Shown piece after piece: positions 12,480 to 21,798 of a stretch of DNA of 64,000 nt. Position 1 is the stretch's first letter. Each line of letters starts with the position of its first letter. The DNA is from Gordionus sp. m RMFG-2023 (lineage: Eukaryota > Nematomorpha > Gordioida > Chordodea > Parachordodidae). The DNA lies in the NCBI RefSeq assembly GCF_954871325.1, contig NC_088775.1, positions 5,133,475-5,197,474 of the forward strand. Direction: 5' to 3'. Below the pieces are notes generated by a model that saw nothing but the letters and a program-made list of their open reading frames with translations, made no database searches and was not told the origin of the DNA. Position numbers and translations under genes: made by a program.

Positions 12480-13517
12480 TATCTTAAATTTAATGGACTT
12501 TTGCTAAATTTAAAAGATTGACATCACGCAACCTGTTTGAATTGTCAGTTGTATCTGTATGTGCTAGTGTGAAATTTTACAGTATGTAAAACAAAATAAA
12601 AATATTAAACTAAAGGCTACTTTTTTAATTAAGGAATTGTTTTATTAGTTTTCTAGATTACATATATTATCTTATCTAATATCAATCAACAATATATAAC
12701 TTCTGTTAAAATACGAAAATCATTTATTGACTAGACTAACTAGCCCACATGATATGATAAACTTATCCAAAAATGATATTTTCTTGATTTCGTAAATATT
12801 TTTTATATTCGCTATTCAACTAACTAAAAATTGTATGTTTGAATATGTCCACAATCCCTATCCTTTTAAAACATTTTATTATTTTTACATCAATAAAACT
12901 ATACTCTAGATGAGATGTTTAATTAATTTATGATATTCATATTAAATTAATTTCTGAAATTCATATAGATTGTATTATAACATAAAAATCAACTTCATTT
13001 AAATATTGGCATCGTGTGATAAGACATGAATAATCACATAAAAAAATAACTAGAATAGATCAAAATTTTAATAAGGAAGTTTTACTAAATAAATTTCATT
13101 ATTTGCAATCAACCGATATGATTTAGCATAAGATGAATATGTTTAAAACATTATTAACTTATCTTTTATTTCTCACCTCGGCATGAATTTATAAGACACA
13201 CTCATTAGCAATATTTACAAAATGATTCATATTTCGCATTACAAAAAAATTGCACTTAACCAATATGTATTTAAACTGTTTATTGTACAATCTAAGAAAT
13301 ATATAGAATATTATAATTAAAATATATATATATATATTTAATAATAAAATGATCGTATAACAAGATACTTATATTTCGAAATTAAATTAAAACATATAAG
13401 TGGTGAAATCAAATACAACAGCTGGGGAGTTATTTTAATTTTGAAGAAATTTTTTAGCACGATTTACAATTTACGCTTTATATTTATACCCTCCATCTCT
13501 TTACTCTATGAAATAAT
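12480..13517. other. A/T-rich sequence upstream of SF3A3, no gene seen
   Basis: This stretch should contain the SF3A3 promoter and 5' UTR. No further exon was recognised. Around 13,322-13,335 there is an (AT)n run. Confidence 0.5.
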
Positions 13518-13661
13518 CAGGCTTGTTAATCGATCATTTTAAAAAGATCCTATCCCGATTACAATCTTTTTAAAAAAAGAAAATCTAAATCCAGGATCCC
13601 TTTTTTTAAAAAAAGGATCGCGATCACGATCACGATCCTTTAAATTTCTGATCGATGCAAA
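13518..13661. repeat. GATCCT / AGGATCG words between A/T runs, hAT-like ends
   Basis: It starts near caggcttgttaatcgatca and ends with tttctgatcgatgcaa, a rough inverted copy. Between these ends the words gatcct, ggatcc and cgatcacgatcacgatcc alternate with A- or T-runs. The architecture matches the GACCC block at 3,019 but with a different word. Confidence 0.55.
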
Positions 13662-13679
13662 ATTAACTAATATAAAAAA

Positions 13680-15325
13680 TAAATAAGCGATGGGATAAAA
13701 CAAGGTGACCCTTAAGGTTCCTTTTTGATCTGTCTGTGCATTAATAGTCTAATACGAGACATTAATGACCATTGCAAGCTAAATCTTCATAACTGGTATA
13801 TCGACGATTGTATACTAGGCGGCTCAACGACTGAAGTTATGTTGGCAATCCAAATAATAAAATCCAGCGAGAAAAGTTTGGGACTCTTCGAGTTAATCAA
13901 GAAAAAAGCGAATATTGTTCACTTGGGATCATTGACCTTAACCGCGATACTATGTTCAATCATACACCATTGAACGCTTTAACTCATCTCGGATCTCCAG
14001 TAGGTAAAGACGAGTCCTATATCAAGTTCTTTGCCGATATCATACGAGAGATATCTTTTATGCGCGATACACTATCTAGCCTCCCAGCTCACCAAACTTT
14101 CTTCTTATTAAAGAACTACCTTCTAATTCCAAGAATTTTATATACACTCCGATTGTCACGGATCTTTCAATATGACGTCAACCTCGCTGCACACGAACTG
14201 GAGATGAAACGCCTTACATAAGATATACTCGATCTTAAATTTGGGGAATTATCATGGTTACAGGCTACCTTACCAACCAAATCCGGCGGCATTGGCATAA
14301 GATCACTTTCAATAAGTTCCATTAGTGCTGTCATATCCGATCGCCTGTCCTGCGAGTAAATCATACAAACACTCACCAAACATCCTGACCCATTACTCCA
14401 CTAGGCAATTGATCTATGGAAGTCCCTCTCATTAGTCGATCCTCCATCGTCGACACTACAGAAGGATTGGTATAAACCTCTAGTTGGCAACTTCGTTGCA
14501 TTCCTTAAATCGAGGAGCCAACCAAAGGACCATTCTCTACTTTTCTCAATTTCCGCAGGAAGTGGATACGAATTTCTTGAGGCTTTCCCATCTTAAAACC
14601 TGACCAGCTCCTAAGCAACGATGAACTACGTCACGCCATATCTTTTAGACTTAATTGCGATATGGTAATGCCTTATAATTGTATCCTCTATCAAACGTCG
14701 GTCACCTCCAAAGGCCGTCACTCTCAACACTGCAAGCGCTGTAGAGGTGTAGAGGCAGACTAATTAGGCATATCAAAATGCAATGATACCTTTGCCAGGG
14801 CCTTAAAATTAATCGGCATCCCATCAACCCTCGAACCTACCGACATTTTCAATTCCGATGGTAAGAGCCCGATGGTTCGACTATGATTCTTTGGAAGAAG
14901 GGGAATTCCTAACCTGGGATTTATCATGCATCGATCCTCTTGCCCCTTCCAATATAAAAGGAGATGTCTTACTAGATGCCGAGGCGAATAAACTAACTAA
15001 ATATTCGCTATCTCTTCCCGCCAATTATAAATTCCTACCATTAATCGGACTCTAACGTAGTTCGGCTCTCATGCCCTGGCCTTTTAAAGAGCTGGGAAAA
15101 TGGATCTCTGCTAGGACCGAGGATCCCAACGAGGGATTCTACCTACGCCAAAGATTAGCCATAAACATAGTAAAATACAATTATCTCAGCTTTATTTTTT
15201 CAATATCCAAAACCTTCTAATTGAACACTATGTATAGGATAGACTTTGGCCATTTTGCTGCTTATTATAATGTTAACGCTAAAAGGGAACTTGAATCTCA
15301 ATCAATAAAAAATAGCAAGAATTAA
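13680..15325 (+). mobile_element. Decayed LINE: reverse transcriptase plus restriction-like C-terminus
   Basis: This is a 5'-truncated non-LTR retrotransposon. The RT block starts with GIKQGDP, then FLICLCINSLI and the catalytic NWYIDDCILGG at 13,791 with both aspartates intact. It continues with THLGSPVGKDE, HQTFFLLKNYLLIPRILY and GGIGIRSLSI. After several frame changes there is a Cys/His segment (SKGRHSQHCKRCRG) and a block at about 14,850-15,050. That block reads PDGST in one frame, then FLTWDLSCIDPLAPSN, DAEANKLTKYSL and YKFLPL. In the family recalled here it corresponds to 'RPDG...W..G..L.WD.TC.DTLA.S', a PD-(D/E)XK-like nuclease arrangement. The tail FYLRQRLAINIVKYN fits the family's C-terminus. 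Multiple stops and frameshifts show it is dead. It lies between SF3A3 and arginine kinase. Confidence 0.8.
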
Positions 15326-17268
15326 TGACTTTATATAATTGTGATTTACTAATATTATATTTTTTTTTACTATTATTATAACTTACCTTGTAATAAAATA
15401 TTATTATAATATATATATAGATTATATTTACAATGTTCAGATAAAATCTTTATTGATATCGGAAAGACATTGCTAAGGGAGAGGGTACAATTGCAAATAT
15501 TGCTTATTTGGATAGAATTTTACCTAAAAATGTATATTTCGATCCAAATTTTAATAATAAATTAAATATGAATTATGAATACTAATAAACATTGTATATA
15601 TTTAATCGTATGAACATTCTTTAGCTAATTATTTTCCAGCAATTTACAAAATATTTAATTTTGGTCTGGTTAAAGACTACTTACTTGGATATACCCCTTA
15701 CATCCTAAGGCGGAAGTCTCTTACCTCCCCCTCTCATGTATGTCTTTCAATAATTTCCAAAACCTAATATAACAGGGAAGTCCTATTTAATCAAATCAAC
15801 GATAATTTTCCACTATTAATTTTATTGTTAATCCTTCGATAACACTTAACGCTGACTCAGCGTCTACATGAGCGGGAGGGGTAGGAACAGTTTGCATCCT
15901 ATTTTTTTGAGGGGGTAGGGGGTAAGCTGCTTTAATGGGGGTAGGATAAATTTTTTGGTGGGTTATCTATTAAATTTTGAGATGAATTAGGACAAAATTT
16001 AATGCTGTAAAAATTTATACTTTTATTATAGTATTATTATAATACAATTTATCTACCAAATCTATATATTGCAAACAATCATACATATTGTTTCCCAAAT
16101 AAACTATCCTTTTAAATAATTTAAAAGGTTTAGATATTTCAGCAAGCTCTTAATGCCATAATAATTAATACATTGGAAATAATGGAGGGTTTAATTGACA
16201 AAATATCGATAGTTGGTAGTAGAGATAGATTAATTTAAGTTATCCTTTATAAATTCTTTGAAAAGAGTATCAATAAATAAATAGGTGAAAATAATAAAAA
16301 AATTGATAAAATAAATTACTGAAGAAGATATAGTGCTTATTTATTCTTATTAAAATTATATAAATTTGACTTAGATAATAATATTTATACTCAAATGACG
16401 AAGAGATAAACTTAAAATCAATTAAATTATTAAATTTCCTTAGTCAATATACAAAGCTAAAATAATAATTCGAAATAAAAGGAACATTTACATTAATTAA
16501 ATATTTTTGTGTCTTCCGAAGGTAATTAATAATTATTCAAAACGTTATTATATATAGTGTGAAATTTTTAATTAATCTTTAATAGAATTTCATAATCAGA
16601 AGGCTAAATCATACAAAGAAATTATTCATCTATGTTCTTTGTCTTCAATAGCAAAATCAATTGATAATTTTCCCATAAAATCCTCAAAATATATTATTCA
16701 AAATTAGAAAGTTAAAATAATGACAATAGTTGAAGATCCTTCTTGAAACGATTAGAAGTACAATCAATGTGCATCACTACATTTCTCAATCTTTACATTC
16801 CTTACATTATTATTATAGTACCAATTTGTATCGAAAAAGTATAGTAAATTAAAATGTATCTATATTTAGACTTAAGCCATGTATCTTTCTCTCAATATAC
16901 TGATATATTTAAAAATATTGAATTACTTTGTTCCCTACATATAGAAATCTATATATTTTTATAAAAAAATTATTGGAACATTTATGTAAGTGAGTAAACT
17001 TTATAATTTTTTTAAAATTTTTCACGATTTATTATTTTTATTCTTCATATTTTTACTCAGAAAAAAAGTGATCGAACATTTTTAATTATTTTTTTTTGTG
17101 TTATTTGTTTAAAAAAAGTAACAAGTGCTATATAAAAGATATTATAATAATTCTTTGCAAAAAAAAAGGTGCCTTATATAAAGATTAACTAAAAAAAATA
17201 TCACAAAACATTAAAATGGAGCTATTATAGTGCAAAACATCGGGCAGGCCAAAAATGAAATAACAGAA
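15326..17268. other. Intergenic A/T-rich stretch with one open segment and G-tracts
   Basis: No recognised gene. At about 15,465-15,585 on the plus strand a frame reads KDIAKGEGTIANIAYLDRIL and then NVYFDPNF before a stop. It looks more protein-like than its surroundings but matches nothing recalled. G-tracts cluster at 15,908-15,945. The 3' UTR of the minus-strand arginine kinase should begin just left of 17,269. Confidence 0.45.
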
Positions 17269-19874
17269 TCACAGAGATTTTTCCTTTTCGATAATTTGTG
17301 TTATGCCATTATACATCTCTCTTATAACTTCTATCTCTGTCAAACCCATTCTTCTTTTATTCGATACATCATAAACACCGCCTTTCGTATCGGTGTGTTC
17401 TCCGTGTGTACCTTTTATAATTTTATAAATAAATAATAAATTAACCTTTTTTTATTTTTAAATGCGTAATATTATTACAATTAACCTCTGACTTGAAGAT
17501 TTAATCCCAAACAAAACTCCTTAAAATTTGGTTGCGAAGATAGCTTAGGTATTTTAATATGGACGCTAGCCCTAATCGTCGTCCCAAGATTCGTAGGACA
17601 AAACGTTAGGTACCCCAATTCGTCATCTCGATAGAAGGATACGTGTTGTTCTAAAATTTTTATTCCCTAAATATTAATATTTATATTAATTAAATATATA
17701 CAATCTATTTTTTTAAGTTTTACTCTCATCAGCCGCTTGTATACGGAGTCAAAATTGGCGCCCTGTTCCATAGATATAATCCTCAAATGATCCTCTTCGT
17801 TGATCCATATTAAGAATGTTTTCGTTTTGTTAAAGAATATTCCGCGACCATGTGGCCAATTTCTATACCCTCCGGCACTTTGCAGAAAGCTTAATATGCA
17901 TCATATAAAAAAAATTATCATATTCAAAACAGATGGATTTTATAATAAATTATGTCATACATTTTTTATAAAATAACTTCTATATAATTACCGATCCCCT
18001 TGTTGAAATAAGAAATGATCTTCAACTAATTGATCTCTGGTGGGATCGTCCATTCCAGGTAAGGGACAATATGTTCCTTCTAAATCCCCGTCAAAATGCG
18101 TCAAGGCCTCTTTAATTTTTGTTTCCAGCGCTTCTTGTTGCTGTATATATAATTAGCGTATATTTTAATGGTTGAGTTTGTGTCATAATAAAATTTTTCA
18201 AATTTATTTCGATAAATAAAACCTTTAAAATATTAATAAAAACTAATAATTTATATTTACAAACATCTCGACTAATCGTGGCAGTAAATGGATAGCCTTC
18301 AACGTTTCTACCAACTCTGATACGAGTGGATATAATGTATTCACCGGTTGGGTCTAAATTAGCAAAATTGATCGTTTCGGGATTACCAAAGTCGACAAAT
18401 GGGTGCTTAATCGATCCGTGATATTTTTCGATGATCGGTCTAAATAATGGTGCGAAAAGGGTATAACTTTCTGCATCTGCCGCATATATTCCAGTAGATG
18501 AATCAGGATTTTCGACACCTAGAGATTATCATTGAAAGAATTATATCCTTTATTTAAAAAAAATAAATAAAAATAAAAACTAGTAGTTAATGCATATTTT
18601 TAGCCTTAAGATAATTAATTATAAATAATAATTAACCAGCTTACATGAATTAAAATAATCAGGAATCGGGATCTCTAATGCTAAATTCTTTATTAAGCGG
18701 GATTTTTAACTTTTTAAAACTCTGATTTGACCGTAAATATATTACAGCAAGTGGTGTAATCCTGCATTCACAGTTATTACGAATTCGCAGCTAAGTTTAT
18801 ATAAAAATACACAAAAATAGAGTATAAACGGTAAATGCAGGGTAATCTCTCATTCACAGTTAGCACGAATACGCGGCACCGCTAATTCGTACTAACTATG
18901 AATGAGAGGTAAAGTATATTTTACACTCTGATATTTCAGGCGATTTTGACTTTAAACATTAGAAATAATCTCTATTTATAGCAATTATTATGCACATTTT
19001 TCACACAAGCTTTAAAAAGAAAATACTCTACAAGGCTAATGTTTAAAATTCACGGTTAGTAATTATCTTAAAAGCTATATGCTTATGTGCTGGTTCTACT
19101 CATTTTCAAACAGCCAGCTATAAAAAAAAAACCAAAAAAAAAAGATAAAACGAAAAAAAAAACTAAAAAGAACATACCAAACTAAAAAAAAAAAAATAAG
19201 AAAAAAATACGAAATAAAAAGAAAAAATACGAAAAAAATACGAAAAATGACAATATCATAAACACGTAAAACTAACCAAAAATAGGATGTCCTAGTCCTA
19301 CCTAAGCTAAACAGCGATAAGTATCAAAAATAACTCGTGCTCATTATGCATCATCTTATAATGTTAAATTTTTAAAAAAAACGAATATATTTTTGATTTT
19401 ATAAACTTTTTAAAAATTATGAATATTAAACACAAAATTTCGTCCATTATTTTGCCTCTGGTTACCTTCGATGACAGAAGCCGGTCAGCCCAGAAAACTT
19501 TGTATAGCCTCGAGATATAAAGATAATGTTTAAAAGACCTCTAACCAATATTTTAATGGAAAGCCCTATTGTTAGGTCAAAGTAGTAATAATTGCACACA
19601 AGACTTTCTTTTTAGAAATATACTTGGAATTTATAATCATTCTAAGCTAAGAAAATAATTATAAAATCTATTTTTTTTTAAAACAATCAATGTTACCCGA
19701 TTTTATACAATCTGATAATGTGCATCCCGAATTAGTTACTTTATTGCCAATTTCTTCGATAACATCCTTCGTAAAATTTTGTTTTAACAGTGAATTACAA
19801 CAGGGATCACATTGTAATTTGTCGTAATAAGTCAATAAATTTTCCTTCAATGAAACACCTCCTTCTTCGCTCAT
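17269..19874 (-). CDS. Arginine kinase (six exons, 356 residues)
   Basis: Transfers phosphate between ATP and arginine to buffer cellular ATP. Exons (minus): 19697-19874, 18265-18518, 17992-18140, 17724-17889, 17486-17666, 17269-17411. All junctions are GT-AG and phases close exactly, giving 356 residues, the usual length (about 355-357). The N-terminal domain has [13 protein letters not shown] and [13 protein letters not shown] (substrate-specificity loop). The catalytic domain has STRIRVGR (R125, R127), [19 protein letters not shown] (catalytic Glu226, Arg230), [14 protein letters not shown] (reactive Cys272, Arg281), LQVRGTHGEHT (Arg309, Glu314) and [14 protein letters not shown]. The flexible loop has [11 protein letters not shown] where most arginine kinases have TRGEHTE(A/S)EGG. 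The usual NACRYWP is GGYRNWP. Residue numbering against Limulus is from memory. It looks intact and functional. Arginine rather than another guanidine is inferred from overall similarity. Confidence 0.96.
18757..18846. repeat. Small inverted-repeat element in arginine kinase intron 1
   Basis: The left end gtaatcctgcatt pairs with the right end aatgcagggtaat. The interior attcacagttattacgaatt resembles the neighbouring hairpin at 18,847 and the palindrome at 9,511. Confidence 0.5.
18847..18908. repeat. Hairpin, 24-bp stem
   Basis: ctctcattcacagttagcac and the opposing arm attcgtactaactatgaatg (both arms run to about 24 bp) form a near-perfect inverted repeat with two mismatches and a short G/C-rich loop (acgcggcaccgcta). 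It is probably a member of the same small MITE family. Confidence 0.6.
19121..19250. repeat. A-rich low-complexity run
   Basis: Imperfect repeats of aaaaaatacgaaa and aaaactaaaaa on the plus strand inside arginine kinase intron 1. No other feature is seen. Confidence 0.7.
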
Positions 19875-21340
19875 TTTTAATTTCCGAAAAAAAATAAATA
19901 AGATTTTATTATAAACTTTCGTGAAAATATTTTTATTTTTTTTTGAAATTTACAAGAGAAAAATAAACGAAAAAAGGCGAAATAAAAAAGTATCTTCCCT
20001 TCTTTTTGATTCTAGGCTATAGATTCTAAACTAAAAAACTCTTTTTAAAAAAAATACTGAAATATCGATTATATTTTTTAATCTAAAAAATTTATGATGA
20101 ATAATTAACAAACTTTTATATATCATTCTCAAAAATATTATCATTTTTCTATACATTTATTTATTTTTTTTAGCAATAAATATATTTTATTATAAAGCTA
20201 ATTCCAAATGGTTTGGCCATCCAAAAAAAAAATATATAATAATTTTATCTTTCAAGGGAAAAATCAATAGAAATATTTATATAATATAAGTACGATACAT
20301 TATAGGATCAGATATTATTATATATATATATATCATTTATGTAATTAAATTTTTTATAATATAAAATTTTTTAAAACTTATGTGATATTATTATATCAAG
20401 ATAATTATATATTATATAGCAGGCAGATTTTTTTCCCATTCATTTCAGATTTAAATTTGCAAACTGTTGATATAATACCGTTTTATTGAGGAATAATGAT
20501 ATACATTTCAAACAATTTAGTCCCAACTAAATGAGATACTAGTAATTATAATTCATTTTCTTATCACTTTACATGATCCTTATATCTCTACTTGTTTGCT
20601 CAATAATTCTAGAATACGCTTCAGTTCTAGAATAGAAGAAAAGAAAGACTTCACCTTCTTAACAAATTTTAGTCATTTATCGCTTCACTTATCATTTTGA
20701 CCTTATCTTAGAAAACTTATTTTACTGGCTATGCTTAATACAAATACTTTTTAAGATTGAATAACTCAAAGTTTATACTAATATAAATGCATTCTCGATC
20801 CTCCAAGACTTCGTGACACATTTAAATGATAGGACTAGCAGCCAGGGTAGCATAAGTCTAGATAAATTTGTTATAGATAAATAATATAGCATTTGATATA
20901 TAGAATATAATTTATATATAAAAAAAAGCTTACCAAAATCGATGATATATTTCTAAATTAAACAATATAAATTAAAAAATATTTTTTGTTTTTTACAAAA
21001 TAAAAAATATATATAGAATCATAGAGGTGAACCTTTTTCTTTTTTGAACAAATGGCAAATTTATAAAAATTTTGAAAATTAAAATTTTTTTCTTATCTTC
21101 AAAAAATTTGTAATGTTTTATTATATAGATAAGAAAAAATTAGTATTTCGCGTTTAAATTCGTTGATTTATTATATAAAAGTTCTTCTAAAGATGAGATT
21201 GAAAATTGAACACAACCTCAATAATAAATTGGTGAGATAAACGCACCAATATTTTTTTTAACCATAGAATAATAGTTCGACTTAAAACTATTGGGGGATG
21301 CCAAAAAAAACATTTGAGTCTTAGAACCTAAAAAGATCAC

Positions 21341-21496
21341 TAGACGATAATTAAATGGCACAATTCGAGCCGATTTTAAAAAGGTTGCCAATAAAATATT
21401 ACCAAAGCCTTAAAATTTCGCTACTAGATGTACAAACCTTTGTGTCTTCTATGAGTATGTTATTTATTTTTTTTGATTAAAATATTGAGTTCACTA
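21341..21496. mobile_element. Degraded hAT-type MITE (family A) upstream of arginine kinase exon 1
   Basis: It starts tagacgataattaaatggc, continues attcgagccgatttt and gatgtacaaacctttgt, and ends attgagttcacta. The right terminal repeat is mostly missing. The flanks match an 8-bp duplication at only 5 of 8 positions. Confidence 0.65.
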
Positions 21497-21502
21497 GCGA
21501 TA

Positions 21503-21527
21503 ACGCCCAATAAATGTTATTGGGCGT
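21503..21527. repeat. Perfect 11-bp palindrome with 3-nt loop
   Basis: acgcccaataa, loop atg, then ttattgggcgt. It lies between the two alternative first exons of arginine kinase, 43 bp downstream (in gene orientation) of the upper exon's splice donor. Confidence 0.75.
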
Positions 21528-21569
21528 CAACAACGAAATATTTATTAGGTTAAAAATACGATAAATAAC

Positions 21570-21798
21570 CTGAGCGAATACAGTCAGCCAATGTGCAATT
21601 AAAATTGGTTGATTTATTTAATAATTCATTTAGGATCTGCTCAGTTAAATATGCTTTAAGCATGGGATTTGCTTCAGAATTATTGTTAATATAACTATAC
21701 GACCATAACGCATATTCTTCCGGCGATTTTTGGCAACCCAGTTGCTTTCCAATAACGCATAAAAAATTTCTGATAACATGATTAAAAGTTAATGCCAT
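21570..21798 (-). CDS. Second, alternative first exon of arginine kinase
   Basis: This exon encodes 76 residues plus one base, starting MALTFNHVIRNFLCVIGKQ. Its end NPMLKAYLTEQILNELL...NCTLADCIRSG lines up with the first exon of the complete gene ([13 protein letters not shown]...[11 protein letters not shown]). It stops at the same place, inside the Gly codon, with donor TCAG|gttatt. It can therefore splice in phase to the exon at 18,265-18,518, giving a 373-residue protein. The first 24 residues carry Arg and Lys but no Asp or Glu, which would suit a mitochondrial presequence, though this is only inference. Alternatives are a first exon of a lost tandem duplicate, or an unused fossil exon. 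No stop interrupts it. Confidence 0.8.

Noticed and set aside
14167-14379. Minus-strand open frame of 70 codons
   Set aside because: It is antisense to the LINE segment that reads GGIGIRSLSI on the plus strand.
17230-17436. Plus-strand open frame of 68 codons
   Set aside because: It is the antisense shadow of the last arginine kinase exon, whose minus-strand reading ([14 protein letters not shown]) is certain.
17641-17656. Acceptor ttttag at 17,653 for arginine kinase exon 5
   Set aside because: It would break the reading frame and shorten the protein; the acceptor atatttag just upstream restores phase and the expected length.
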